Below are positions 1 to 8,603 of a DNA stretch of 64,000 bases, in pieces; positions within the stretch are counted from its first letter, which is position 1; each line of letters begins with the position of its first letter. The notes below the pieces were generated by a model. That model had not been told where the DNA came from, did no database searches, and saw only the letters and a list, made by a program, of their open reading frames with translations. The position numbers and the translations under genes were made by a program. Origin of the DNA: an uncultured Acidobacteriia bacterium (GTDB lineage Bacteria > Acidobacteriota > Terriglobia > Bryobacterales > Bryobacteraceae); NCBI GenBank assembly GCA_903929755.1, contig CAIYVZ010000067.1, forward strand, positions 31,158 through 95,157. The letters are read 5' to 3'.

Positions 1-326
1 GCGCTAAAACGCTCAAACTTGCAAAAGGCTTTTTTCTAACCAAGAGCAAGCTGTACCGCTCCGCCCAGGAAGCCGTTGAACGAGCCCTCAAGTTCGCCTA
101 CACCGGCCGGAAACAGAAGAAGCGCAGCTATCGTTCGCTTTGGATTGTCCGTATCGGCGCAGCATCTCGTGCAGCAGGTCTGTCCTACAGCCAGTTCATG
201 CACGGCTTGAAGCTGGCCGGGATTGAACTGGACCGTAAGGTTCTGGCCGCAACTGCAACGGCAGATGCCGCTCAGTTCGCCCAATTGGCTGCCGCGGCAA
301 ACACCGCACTGGCTGGCGCGCACTAA
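1..326 (+). CDS. rplT: 50S ribosomal protein L20, 5'-truncated by window edge
   Basis: An open frame runs from base 3 to the TAA at 324-326 (about 107 residues) and begins before the window. The translation carries L20 hallmarks: a basic segment with KLAKGFF near the start, then [48 protein letters not shown] and an Ala-rich C-terminus. L20 binds 23S rRNA early in 50S assembly and usually lies in an infC-rpmI-rplT operon, whose earlier genes would be left of the window. The next gene begins 4 bases after the stop, so the two are probably co-transcribed. Confidence 0.95.
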   Translation, partial: AKTLKLAKGFFLTKSKLYRSAQEAVERALKFAYTGRKQKKRSYRSLWIVRIGAASRAAGLSYSQFMHGLKLAGIELDRKVLAATATADAAQFAQLAAAANTALAGAH

Positions 327-330
327 GCCT

Positions 331-708
331 ATGTTCCCGGAAGATCCCGACGTATCAGAGGAAACCGCAGAACAGGCAGACCTGGCAGAGGACGCGGTTC
401 AAGACGAACAGCCAATCGAAGAACTAACCAGTGAAGAACCCGGCGACGAAATAGTTGTTGCTGTGGCCGAACCGGATACGCTGACTCAGATTGAAGAGCG
501 GATCCTGCGTGCGGTAGAACTGGTGAACAAGCTGCGCCAGGAACGTGATGCCGCACTTCGCGAACTCGACACCGTCCGCGAAGACCTGCAGCAGACAGAA
601 GCCTCGGGCCGTACGCTCAGTGAAGAAATTCTTTCGCTCAAAGCGGATCGCCAAAAGGTTCGGGGTCGCCTGGAACGATTGCTGGGCCATATTGATCAGT
701 TAAGTTAA
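331..708 (+). CDS. Acidic coiled-coil protein, possible division partner of ZapA
   Basis: This encodes 125 residues. The frame is open upstream into rplT, but the ATG at 331, four bases after the rplT stop, is the sensible start. The first 50 residues are very acidic (many Glu/Asp) and probably disordered. Residues about 50-120 form a heptad-like coiled coil rich in Leu, Glu, Arg and Lys, ending in RLERLLGHIDQLS. There is no signal peptide or membrane segment. The next gene is zapA; ZapA often works with small coiled-coil partners such as ZapB, so a ZapB-like role is a reasonable inference, although the sequence alone does not prove homology. Confidence 0.7.
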   Translation: MFPEDPDVSEETAEQADLAEDAVQDEQPIEELTSEEPGDEIVVAVAEPDTLTQIEERILRAVELVNKLRQERDAALRELDTVREDLQQTEASGRTLSEEILSLKADRQKVRGRLERLLGHIDQLS

Positions 709-721
709 TTCGTTTTACCAC

Positions 722-771
722 AATCCGCCGTTCGGCTTCATCGTAGAATGAGGACAGCCGAACGGCGGATT
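722..771 (+). terminator. Long perfect hairpin, likely intrinsic terminator
   Basis: A perfect 16-bp inverted repeat (AATCCGCCGTTCGGCT at 722-737, its complement at 756-771) encloses an 18-base loop and is followed by CGTATTTT. It begins 13 bases after the coiled-coil gene stop and fits termination of the rplT transcript. The U-run is short, so it could instead be a partial terminator or a processing or stability element before zapA. Confidence 0.6.
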
Positions 772-844
772 CGTATTTTCCGCAGGGCAAACTCTTGAGA
801 AGACGCTCACAGCCAAACCGGCAAGTGAGCCTGAAAGCGTTCCG

Positions 845-1120
845 ATGGCCAAACAGCCTGTTCGCGTCCACATATTTAACCAGGGCTACACGCTGCTCTC
901 CGATGGCGACGCAGCGGAGGTTCATCGCGCAGCTGAGGAGATTGACCAGCTCATGACGTCAATCGCCACCCTCGTCAATTCTCCCGATGCCACCCGAATC
1001 GCCGTGCTTGCCTGTCTGCATCTGGCAGACAAACTCCATGCGGCAGAGCGCAAGCTGGAGGGCTTCGAAGCCAGATCTGAGCGCCTGGCCAGCATGCTGC
1101 GTAAAACGCTGCCGGATTAA
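845..1120 (+). CDS. zapA: Cell division protein ZapA
   Basis: The product has 91 residues, close to the normal ZapA length. The N-terminal part (VRVHIFNQGYTLLSDGDA, then a helix with VHRAAEEIDQLM) matches the ZapA globular domain, and the remainder (RIAVLACLHLADKLHAAERK onward) is the long dimerising coiled-coil helix. ZapA crosslinks FtsZ protofilaments at midcell. The gene lies between a coiled-coil gene and a rhomboid protease, separated from the former by a strong hairpin. Confidence 0.85.
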   Translation: MAKQPVRVHIFNQGYTLLSDGDAAEVHRAAEEIDQLMTSIATLVNSPDATRIAVLACLHLADKLHAAERKLEGFEARSERLASMLRKTLPD

Positions 1121-1182
1121 GTTTTATGCCGGGTGCTATGCTCAAATTTAGATTCAGGCACGACTCTTCCGGCTAACATTTC

Positions 1183-1950
1183 ATGCGATACGACACGCGG
1201 TACCAGAGCCGTTCGTCCTTTGGCCTTCCCGGGTTTCCAGACGGCGTGAAGTTCCTGATCATCGCGAATGTTGCGATTTATCTGCTGGATTTTTTCCTTT
1301 CCCTCATCGTAAAAGAGCCAGTGTTTCGGTTTCTTTACCTCCATCCGCGAGCAGTGGTGAGCCATTTTGCCATCTGGCAACTGGTGAGCTACATGTTCCT
1401 GCACAGCCTGGGGAGCCCGATGCATATCGTGTTCAATATGCTGGCTTTGTGGATGTTCGGAGCCCCTGTGGAACAGACCTGGGGGACTTCGCGATTCGTT
1501 CGTTACTACCTGATTTGCGGAGTCGGCGGCGGTATAACCCAGGTTGTAGCGAACATGCTGTTCGGCAATCCGGACCAGTTCGTACTGGGTGCCTCGGGTG
1601 CCGTCTATGGTCTGTTGCTGGCGTTCGGCATGCTTTTCCCCAACCAGGAAGTTCTCTTCTCCATGCTCTTCCCCATTAAGGCGAAGTACCTGGTGATGAT
1701 ATTTGGCGCAATCGCTTTCCTTGGCTCGTTTCAGGGTGACAACGCGGTCAGCAATCTGGCGCACCTGGGCGGCATGATCTTCGGTTTCTTCTACATGAGA
1801 ACCACGTTTGCAACGCGCGGCACACGACGCAGCAGCGCAGGCTTCAGTTTAGCTGGATGGTGGCGGAACTATAAAATGCAGCGGAACAAGAAGAAGTTCG
1901 AAGTCTACCTGCGCAAACGCGGCTCCGGCCCGCCGGACTGGAAGAATTAG
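1183..1950 (+). CDS. Rhomboid family intramembrane serine protease
   Basis: This 255-residue protein has about six hydrophobic segments and a full rhomboid catalytic set: the HxxxN pair (H81, N85) in MHIVFNMLALW, the nucleophile S138 in LGASGAVYG, and H194 in NLAHLGG. It should cleave transmembrane substrates within the inner membrane. The basic cytosolic tail (residues about 210-255, ending in RKRGSGPPDWKN) is a frequent extension of bacterial rhomboids. The ATG at 1183 is the natural start. Substrates cannot be inferred from context. Confidence 0.92.
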   Translation: MRYDTRYQSRSSFGLPGFPDGVKFLIIANVAIYLLDFFLSLIVKEPVFRFLYLHPRAVVSHFAIWQLVSYMFLHSLGSPMHIVFNMLALWMFGAPVEQTWGTSRFVRYYLICGVGGGITQVVANMLFGNPDQFVLGASGAVYGLLLAFGMLFPNQEVLFSMLFPIKAKYLVMIFGAIAFLGSFQGDNAVSNLAHLGGMIFGFFYMRTTFATRGTRRSSAGFSLAGWWRNYKMQRNKKKFEVYLRKRGSGPPDWKN

Positions 1951-2032
1951 CACTCCACGAAACGAACAGGCTCCGGAATACGTCTGCGCATAGGTGGCGC
2001 GGGCGAGGCCAAACGAGTCTTAAAAAAATCGT

Positions 2033-3211
2033 ATGATCAATAGCGTAATGATGAACAAGACTCTTCTTGCGTGTGTCGCCGCCTTCAGTTTGGTGGCTGG
2101 CTTTGCAGGCCCCGATTTGCTGGCGCAGGAAGGCCCGATTCAGCCGGGCAGTTCCACGGTAGCGCGCCCCCGCAAGAGGGCTGACTCCCCCACACAACCG
2201 AACGAGACGAAACCTGTTGAAGTTCAGGCTCCACGGGAATTGCCGAAGATCCCTTCGAAGCTCAACAAGAAGAAGGACGACGAAGCAGCATCCGATGTCA
2301 CCTTCAAAGCTGAGGCGGAAGTCGTAAACGTTGACGTCTCGGTGCTGGATAACCGGGGCTATCCGATCCCCAACATCCCCAAAGGCAATTTTCGGATTCT
2401 GGAGGACAACGTCCCCCAGACCCTGACCCAGTATTCCATGACCGAAGCGCCGATGACTGTGGCGCTGATCGTTGAGTTCAGCAATCGCTATCAATCTTAC
2501 TGGAGCCAGGGATGGTACGAGACTTTGCAGGCCGCGTATGGTTTCACGCAAACCCTCAGGCCCGACGACTATATGGCGGTAATCGCCTACGATCTGCGCA
2601 CGGAGATTTTGGCCGATTTCACCAATGACCACAACAAACTGGGCGAGGCGTTACACCGCCTCAGAATTCCAGGGTTCTCGGAGAGCAACATGTTCGATGC
2701 GCTCACCGACACGGCGGACCGCATGTCGAAGATCGAAGGCCGCCGGGCCATCGTGATTATCACGTCCGGCATCGACACGTTTAGCAAGATCACATACGAC
2801 AAGACGCGAAAACTACTGCAGGAGTCGGGCGTACCCGTTTACTCCATTGGAATTCTGCAACTGGCCCGCGCCATGCAGGAGGCCCGCGGTGGGAACATGA
2901 TCGATTTCCTGCAGGGCGACAACGAACTCCGAACCTTCGCCAAGGAGACCGGCGGACAGGCCTTCTTCCCCCGTTTCATGGCGGAAATGCCCGGCGCCTT
3001 CGCGCAGATCAACAATGCGCTCCGCAACCAGTATTCGCTGGGCTATTCGCCCACCAATCAGGCGCGGGACGGCAAGTTCCGCAAGCTGACAGTTCAACTG
3101 ATCAATCCGGCCACCAACGAACCGCTCCGGGTGACGGACCCCAAGGGCAAGCCGATCAAATATACCATTGTGGCCAAGGCCGGCTACAAAGCTCCCGTGC
3201 CCATTCAGTAA
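2033..3211 (+). CDS. Secreted VWA-domain protein (VWFA-related acidobacterial type)
   Basis: The product has about 392 residues. A signal peptide (LLACVAAFSLVAGFAG) is followed by a Pro/Lys-rich linker and then a segment (VVNVDVSVLDNRGYPIPN, FRILEDNVPQTLTQYS) typical of the VWFA-related proteins abundant in Acidobacteria. The VWA fold follows (ALIVEFSNR, DYMAVIAYD, RRAIVIITSGIDTFS). The strict DxSxS MIDAS motif is degenerate here (EFSNR), so metal binding is uncertain. The C-terminal part (NQYSLGYSP, RKLTVQL) is a usual family ending. In-frame ATGs at 2048 and 2051 also precede the signal sequence and may be the true start. The role is unknown, probably cell-envelope protein interaction. Confidence 0.85.
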   Translation: MINSVMMNKTLLACVAAFSLVAGFAGPDLLAQEGPIQPGSSTVARPRKRADSPTQPNETKPVEVQAPRELPKIPSKLNKKKDDEAASDVTFKAEAEVVNVDVSVLDNRGYPIPNIPKGNFRILEDNVPQTLTQYSMTEAPMTVALIVEFSNRYQSYWSQGWYETLQAAYGFTQTLRPDDYMAVIAYDLRTEILADFTNDHNKLGEALHRLRIPGFSESNMFDALTDTADRMSKIEGRRAIVIITSGIDTFSKITYDKTRKLLQESGVPVYSIGILQLARAMQEARGGNMIDFLQGDNELRTFAKETGGQAFFPRFMAEMPGAFAQINNALRNQYSLGYSPTNQARDGKFRKLTVQLINPATNEPLRVTDPKGKPIKYTIVAKAGYKAPVPIQ

Positions 3212-3363
3212 ACGTCTTCAAGGAAGTGCAATTGAACTGATTCGGCAGAAGTACCGGTAGTTTGGCCGATTGAAGTCAAGAACTAAATTCGCTTTCGTTT
3301 CAAGCGGATGCGGACTCGTTGACAACAAGGTTACAGCTCTGCTAACTATTGACGGACCTCCTG

Positions 3364-3807
3364 ATGAAACATTCCCCGGTGCTTCCCCTGCGTATCCTTC
3401 TCTCCGACGACAACCAACACGGCCTTTTGGCTCGCAAGATGATTCTGCAGGACCAAGGCTACGAAGTGGTAACGGTGCAGGACGGGGAGAATGTCTGGCA
3501 GGTGTTTCAGCAGGGCGCGTTCGACATCGTGGTGACCGATTACCGCATGAAGCATATGGATGGCCTGGAGTTCATTCGCACCATCCGCGAGTCGGGGTCC
3601 ACAGCCCGGGTGATCATGCTATCTGGCTTTGCTATGGCGCTGGGTCTGACCCAGGAGAGCACGGGTGCCGACGAAGTGATCGCAAAGAGCAACAAAGAGG
3701 TTCCGGAACTACTGCGCGCGGTGAAAAAGCTCTCCCAGCGTCCCGCAAAGCGCGGCCCCGGTTCAGCTGTCGCGGTACGTGCACGTCTGGGCCGAAAAGC
3801 AGGCTAA
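3364..3807 (+). CDS. Single-domain response regulator (receiver)
   Basis: About 147 residues from the ATG at 3364; an in-frame TTG at 3349 is an alternative start. It has the receiver features: an acidic pair in LLSDDN, the phospho-acceptor Asp59 in VVTDYRMKHMDG, the switch Ser in MLSGF, and the conserved Lys in IAKSNKE. After the receiver comes only a short basic tail (RPAKRGPGS, RARLGRKAG), so there is no recognisable output domain. No kinase is adjacent; it overlaps the GH3 gene by one base (TAATG), so the two are translationally linked. Confidence 0.85.
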   Translation: MKHSPVLPLRILLSDDNQHGLLARKMILQDQGYEVVTVQDGENVWQVFQQGAFDIVVTDYRMKHMDGLEFIRTIRESGSTARVIMLSGFAMALGLTQESTGADEVIAKSNKEVPELLRAVKKLSQRPAKRGPGSAVAVRARLGRKAG

Positions 3808-5657
3808 TGGGCCGCACGGCCTACGTTGCGATGGCGTTGATAGCGGGGCTGAGCCTTGTGGCTGCGGTTCCGGTAAAGCGGACTGTGCGTTCGCCTGCGA
3901 AAAAGGCCAGCACCGCCCCCAAGACGAAACAAGCGGCTCCGAAGCCGGCTTCGGCAACTCCGGAACAAGTTGCAGCGAAGTGGCTTTCCACCCTCTCGCC
4001 CCGCGAGCGTGCCGCACAACTGATTGTTTCGCCGTTCAACGGCTTCACCTCGAAAACCAGGGCAAGGGAATACCGCACGCTGGTACGGCTGGTGCAGAAA
4101 GAGCACATCGGCGGCCTCATTCTGATCAACGTGGTGAATGGTCACGTGGCCGTGAAACCGGCCCCGCGGGATGTGGCCAGCTTCGCCAACCGAATGCAGA
4201 GCATGGCGAAGGTGCCGTTACTCATATCGGGCGATCTGGAGCGCGGCGCGTCCATGCGGGTAGAAGCAACCACGGTGTTCCCGCATGCCATGGCCCTGAC
4301 CGCTTCGCGCGACCCGGCCACGGCCCGCAAAGAAGGTGAGATTACCGCTCGTGAAGCGAGAGCCCTCGGCATCCAGTGGATTTTCTTCCCGGACGCCGAC
4401 GTCAACAACAACCCCGACAACCCGATCATCAACATTCGTTCGTTCGGCGAGAATCCCGCCGATGTGTCGGCCATGGTCTCGGCCTACATTGAAGGTGCGC
4501 ATGCAGGGGCCCCGATTCTGGTTACGGCCAAACACTTCCCCGGCCACGGCGACACCGCCACCGACACCCACTTGAACATGGCGACGCTTGACGGCAGTCG
4601 GCAGCGCCTGGAAAAAATTGAATGGGCTCCGTTCCGGGCCGCTATCGCGAGCGGGGTGGATTCGCTGATGTCCGCCCACATTGCCGTGCCCTCGATTGAT
4701 CCTTCCGGCAGCCCCGCAACACTCTCTACAAAACTGATGTCCGGGGTGCTGAGGGACGAAATGGGCTTTAAGGGCCTGCTGGTAACCGATGCCCTGGAAA
4801 TGAAGGGGATTGCCAACGGTTTTTCTACTGGTGAAGCCGCAGTGCGCGCGATTGAGGCGGGCGTGGATGTGCTTCTGATGCCGCCTGATGCCGAGGCTGC
4901 CATCGACTCGCTGATGGCAGCCGTAAAGGATGGCCGACTGCGGCAGGAGCGCCTGGACGACAGTGCCCGGCGGATTCTGGAAGCAAAGGCGCGAATCGGT
5001 CTGGGCAACAAGAGACTGGTGGACGTGAAGGATATCCCGGCGGCGGTGAATACCAAAGAAAACAACAAAGCGGCCCAGAACATCAGTGATCGCAGCATGA
5101 CGCTGGTCCGCAACACTGGCAGTCTGCTGCCGCTAACCGACGCCACCACCACCGCCTTCTTTATCCTGACGGAAAGCGCCCGCAGCAAGGAAGGAACCGC
5201 GATCGCGGCGGAGATAAAACACCATGCACCAGGAGCCAGGATTGAGCTGCTGAACGCGGGTATGCCCGACGGGGCACTTACGGCAGCATTCGAGCGCACC
5301 CAAAATGCCACCCAGTTTGTGGTAGCCGCATTTAGCTCCGTCTCGGCCTATCGCGGGAATGTTGCGCTCAGCGGCAGCTATCCCCAGCTGGTACAGAATC
5401 TGATTGCCACGAAGAAGCCGGTGGTGCTGGTCGCCCTGGGCAATCCCTATCTGCTGCGCAGCTTTCCCGATGTCGCGGCGTACCTGGCAACCTACAGCAC
5501 GGTTCCCCCGTCAGAGATCTCCGCTGCCCGGGCGCTGTTCGGCGATATTGCGGTGAACGGAAAACTGCCCGTCACCATCCCGGGCCAGGCCGCTTATATG
5601 GATGGCATTTCGTTGCCTGGACCGGCGGCCCGCCTGGCCGTTGGCGGCAAGCCCTAG
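3807..5657 (+). CDS. Glycoside hydrolase family 3 protein (NagZ-like beta-N-acetylhexosaminidase)
   Basis: This encodes 616 residues, with the ATG overlapping the previous stop. The frame is open much further upstream, but that part is antisense-like noise over the receiver gene. A signal-like hydrophobic start (VAMALIAGLSLVAAVP) is followed by an Ala/Lys/Pro linker. The GH3 (alpha/beta)8 domain has the NagZ hallmarks KHFPGHGDTATDTHLNM, whose loop holds the His/Asp acid-base dyad, and LLVTDALEMKGIA with the nucleophile Asp. A GH3 C-terminal domain (about residues 430-600) makes it longer than cytosolic NagZ. It likely removes N-acetylglucosamine from peptidoglycan fragments or related glycans outside the cytoplasm. 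Confidence 0.88.
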   Translation: MGRTAYVAMALIAGLSLVAAVPVKRTVRSPAKKASTAPKTKQAAPKPASATPEQVAAKWLSTLSPRERAAQLIVSPFNGFTSKTRAREYRTLVRLVQKEHIGGLILINVVNGHVAVKPAPRDVASFANRMQSMAKVPLLISGDLERGASMRVEATTVFPHAMALTASRDPATARKEGEITAREARALGIQWIFFPDADVNNNPDNPIINIRSFGENPADVSAMVSAYIEGAHAGAPILVTAKHFPGHGDTATDTHLNMATLDGSRQRLEKIEWAPFRAAIASGVDSLMSAHIAVPSIDPSGSPATLSTKLMSGVLRDEMGFKGLLVTDALEMKGIANGFSTGEAAVRAIEAGVDVLLMPPDAEAAIDSLMAAVKDGRLRQERLDDSARRILEAKARIGLGNKRLVDVKDIPAAVNTKENNKAAQNISDRSMTLVRNTGSLLPLTDATTTAFFILTESARSKEGTAIAAEIKHHAPGARIELLNAGMPDGALTAAFERTQNATQFVVAAFSSVSAYRGNVALSGSYPQLVQNLIATKKPVVLVALGNPYLLRSFPDVAAYLATYSTVPPSEISAARALFGDIAVNGKLPVTIPGQAAYMDGISLPGPAARLAVGGKP

Positions 5658-5698
5658 CTTTCCACCCGACAGTAAGAGGTATCTTGTTAAGGACTGCC

Positions 5699-8014
5699 AT
5701 GTCCACCAGATACCTCGTCGCGCTCACTCTGCTTTTCGCCGTAGCCGCCACGGCACAATCCCATGACGCGAACGCCGCCGCCCTTGAAGAAGGGCAGAAG
5801 CTGTTCACCGCCAACTGTTCGGCCTGCCACGGGTGGGACGGGAAGGGGGCCCGGGGCCCGGATCTGACCAGCGGCACGTGGCGCCACGGCAACAGCGCTG
5901 CACAGATCGCGAAGAATATTCATGACGGCATTCCAGGCACCGGGATGCCGGCGTTCCCGCTGCAAGCCAACCAGCCACAACTGATTGCGGACTGGCTCAT
6001 CTCCCAGGTTCGCGGCGTGGACGAAAAAGCCACCGGCGACGCTGTGGCGGGTAAAGCTCTGTTCTTGGGTTCGGCAGGTTGCGTCTCCTGCCACGCAATT
6101 CAGGGTTCGGGAGGGGGCTTCGGCCCCGATCTGACGGGTATCGGCGAGCAGAGGTCGGTTCGCGATCTCACCGGACAGATTTCAGTCCCGGGCGAGCGTC
6201 CGCGTGGTGGCAACCGGGGAGCGGAAGTCACGTTGAACGATGGTCGCAAGATCCGGGGCGCCATCGTGGTGGATAATACCTGGTCACTGTACCTTCGGGA
6301 TCGTGCCGAGAAACTTTACCTGCTGGCGAAGTCGGACATCCGGTCCCGCGAAGACCTGAAGACGCTGATGCCAAAGGTACCCCTGACGGGGAACCAGATT
6401 AACGATCTGGTTGCATTTCTGAAAGCCCCCGGCGAGATCCAGCCGGACCTTTCCAAGTGGACCCCGGCCAGCGACTTCAATGTCACCTGGGATCGCCTGA
6501 AGAATTCCAAAGCCGAGCCGCAGAACTGGCTGCACTATTGGGGTGACCTGCGCGGCACGCACGCGAGCGGCCTGAAAAGTATTACGCCTGCCAATGCGGG
6601 CAAACTGGCTGCCCAATGGACCTACCAGTTTGGTGGCCCCAACGTGGAGACCTCTCCGATTGTTGCCGATGGCCTGATGTTCGTTACCGGCCCCCGTGAC
6701 AACGCCGCCGCACTGGACGCCCGCACCGGAACCCCCATCTGGCGCTACCGCCGTCCCCTGCCCGAGTTCCACGCCAACTGTACCGTTTCCACGAACCGTG
6801 GTTTTGCTTTGCTGGGAGACAGACTTTATCTGGGCACCCTGGATGCGCATTTGGTTGCCCTGGAGGCCAAAACCGGTCGCGTGATCTACGATATCGCGGT
6901 GGATGACTACAAGAAGGGCTTCTCCATCACCCATGCGCCCCTGGTGGTGGGCGACAAGATCATTGTCGGCGTTACCGCCGGGGAATGTGCGCTCTATGGC
7001 TTTCTGGACGCGTATGACGCGAAGACGGGCAAACGGCTGTGGCGGACCCATGCCATCGCGCAACCGGGTGACCCGAACCGGGCAGCCTCCTGGTCGGGCA
7101 AGTCCGCAGAAACGGGTGGCGGCCCCACCTGGATGACGGGCACGTATGATCCGGACACGGATACCATCTTCTGGGGTACCGGTAATCCCTCGCCGGATTA
7201 TGAGGGCGGCACGCGCCTGGGCGACAATCTGTACACCGATTCCATGCTGGCGCTTGACCCCGCAACCGGAAAGATGAAGTGGTATTTCCAGTTCACGCCG
7301 CATGATACGCACGATTGGGATTCCAGCGAAACACCCGTGCTGATCGACGCCACATTCCGCGGAAAACCACGCAAGCTGATGCTCCATGCCGACCGCAACG
7401 GTTTCTATTACGTGCTGGATCGAACGACGGGCGAATTCCTGGTGGGGAAAGCATTCACGCGGCAGACCTGGGCTAAAGGTCTGGATGACAAAGGCCGGCC
7501 GCTGGTGATTCCGAACACCGATCCCACGCCCGAGGGTAACTACGTCTGTCCGGATGCGACCGGCGGCACCAACTGGAATGCGCCCTCGTATGATCCGCTG
7601 ACGAAGCTCTTTTTCATTGGGGCGAGAGATTCCTGTAGTACGTATAAGAGCGTGGTTCGGACGCCGGATCCCGGTCGGCCTTATACCGGCACCGGAGACC
7701 AGGCGGACGAGTCCATTGGCGGCAAGGGTGTAATTACCGCCCTGGACCCACTTTCGGGCGACATCCGGTGGAAGTACACGTTGCAGGCCGGGTCGGCTTC
7801 GGCAGGCGTTCTTTCCACGGCGGGAGGAGTGCTTTTCGCTGGCTCGAAGGAAGGTTTCCTGCTGGCGCTGGAGTCCCGGACCGGTAAGCTGCTGTGGAAA
7901 TACCAGACCGGCGCGGAAATTCGCAGCTCGCCGATTTCTTATGCAATTGACGGGAAACAGTATGTGGCGATTTCAAACGACTCTGCTCTGACTGTATTTT
8001 CGATTCAGCCTTAG
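5699..8014 (+). CDS. PQQ-dependent alcohol dehydrogenase with two N-terminal cytochrome c domains
   Basis: 771 residues from the ATG at 5699, which has AAGGA just upstream; an in-frame TTG at 5684 is less likely. The signal peptide ends near ATAQS. Two haem c motifs follow (CSACH, CVSCH), then the eight-bladed PQQ propeller. The metal and catalytic positions look complete: E429 in TAGECAL, N496 in GTGNPSPDY, and D539-W540-D541 in PHDTHDWDSSE. The second Asp is the extra ligand characteristic of lanthanide-dependent enzymes such as XoxF and ExaF. It should oxidise alcohols in the periplasm and pass electrons through its own haems. Haem domains at the N-terminus differ from classic quinohaemoproteins, where the haem is C-terminal. 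Confidence 0.9.
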   Translation: MSTRYLVALTLLFAVAATAQSHDANAAALEEGQKLFTANCSACHGWDGKGARGPDLTSGTWRHGNSAAQIAKNIHDGIPGTGMPAFPLQANQPQLIADWLISQVRGVDEKATGDAVAGKALFLGSAGCVSCHAIQGSGGGFGPDLTGIGEQRSVRDLTGQISVPGERPRGGNRGAEVTLNDGRKIRGAIVVDNTWSLYLRDRAEKLYLLAKSDIRSREDLKTLMPKVPLTGNQINDLVAFLKAPGEIQPDLSKWTPASDFNVTWDRLKNSKAEPQNWLHYWGDLRGTHASGLKSITPANAGKLAAQWTYQFGGPNVETSPIVADGLMFVTGPRDNAAALDARTGTPIWRYRRPLPEFHANCTVSTNRGFALLGDRLYLGTLDAHLVALEAKTGRVIYDIAVDDYKKGFSITHAPLVVGDKIIVGVTAGECALYGFLDAYDAKTGKRLWRTHAIAQPGDPNRAASWSGKSAETGGGPTWMTGTYDPDTDTIFWGTGNPSPDYEGGTRLGDNLYTDSMLALDPATGKMKWYFQFTPHDTHDWDSSETPVLIDATFRGKPRKLMLHADRNGFYYVLDRTTGEFLVGKAFTRQTWAKGLDDKGRPLVIPNTDPTPEGNYVCPDATGGTNWNAPSYDPLTKLFFIGARDSCSTYKSVVRTPDPGRPYTGTGDQADESIGGKGVITALDPLSGDIRWKYTLQAGSASAGVLSTAGGVLFAGSKEGFLLALESRTGKLLWKYQTGAEIRSSPISYAIDGKQYVAISNDSALTVFSIQP

Positions 8015-8230
8015 TACGCGTACTGAAGCATTTCCATATAACCGATAGCCCATAGCCGCAGTGGACGGGCAAAGGACATGCGCCACAAAGAACGGGAAGA
8101 CATCACCGTCAGGGGCGGACTCGACAGTCATGGACGCGACCCAGCCGTAGAGGCCGACTGCCCCCAACAGCGTCACGCCGAACCTGCGCCGCAAGGTACT
8201 CCACCGCCGCCGGAGTCACACGGCTTCGGC
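8011..8230 (-). pseudogene. Remnant of a duplicated-orphan-type ABC permease (MacB/FtsX-like)
   Basis: Read leftward, the frames give RRRFGVTLLG joined to AVGLYGWVASM, which resembles the last membrane region of acidobacterial MacB-type permeases but lacks about ten residues at the join. After a frame change there is a tail AIGYMEMLQYAY and stop, resembling the usual family ending AxIDPMEALRYE. No start and no continuous frame exist. The stop overlaps the end of the PQQ dehydrogenase gene. I infer a decayed, internally deleted permease; the match is by eye. Confidence 0.35.
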
Positions 8231-8340
8231 GCCCCCGCCGCGCTCCCGACGCTCGCTCCATCTTCCCGGTCTGCGACATCGCTGCCGAGATCTTCTTCAT
8301 CCGCCCCACACTCACACGGAATCGAGCCGCCAGTTTCTTC

Positions 8341-8368
8341 GTGCACACTATTATTTTCGTGTACACTA
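8341..8368 (+). promoter_or_regulatory. Two direct GTGYACACTA boxes upstream of vapB, likely operator
   Basis: GTGCACACTA (8341-8350) and GTGTACACTA (8359-8368) are spaced 18 bp start to start and end 7 bases before the vapB ATG. The core GTGTACAC is itself a perfect palindrome. A TATTAT hexamer (8349-8354) lies between them and could be a -10 element. Toxin-antitoxin operons are usually autorepressed by their antitoxin at such paired sites, so this is the best operator candidate. Confidence 0.6.
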
Positions 8369-8375
8369 AGGCTAA

Positions 8376-8603
8376 ATGGGACTTCGAAACTTAACCCTGA
8401 GCGCAGATCCCGAATTGATTGATCGCGCTCGCCGGAAAGCCGAATCCCGCAAGACGACGCTCAACAATGAGTTCCGGATCTGGCTCGCAAAATACTCCGA
8501 TGAGAACAATCCGACATTGAACGACATCGAGAAACTGCTGGATCAGATGGCATATTTCGAGGCCGGTCCCCGGCCCAGTCGCGACCAACTGAATGAGCGA
8601 TAG
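8376..8603 (+). CDS. vapB: Antitoxin of a VapBC-type toxin-antitoxin pair
   Basis: This gene encodes 75 residues. The N-terminal part (LRNLTLSADPELIDRARRKA, TTLNNEFRIWLAKY) looks like a ribbon-helix-helix DNA-binding domain: one strand followed by two helices. The acidic C-terminal half would wrap the toxin. It overlaps the PIN toxin gene by 11 bases, the usual antitoxin-then-toxin arrangement, and has paired palindromic boxes directly upstream. Confidence 0.8.
   Translation: MGLRNLTLSADPELIDRARRKAESRKTTLNNEFRIWLAKYSDENNPTLNDIEKLLDQMAYFEAGPRPSRDQLNER

Noticed and set aside
709..844. 6S RNA, which often lies beside zapA
   Set aside because: The only strong structure is a simple 16-bp hairpin with a T-rich end; the long bulged rod of 6S RNA is not visible.
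3319..3348. Possible promoter with a perfect TTGACA before the receiver gene
   Set aside because: No acceptable -10 hexamer is found at 16-19 bases; the -35 match alone is not enough.
3270..3806. Upstream extension of the GH3 frame, about 179 codons
   Set aside because: It lies entirely over the receiver gene and leader in another frame, with no domain; the ATG at 3807 with a signal-like sequence is the natural start.
8013..8024. Perfect 12-bp palindrome AGTACGCGTACT at the end of the PQQ dehydrogenase gene
   Set aside because: It is short, overlaps the stop codon, and has no T-run or second copy; probably chance.
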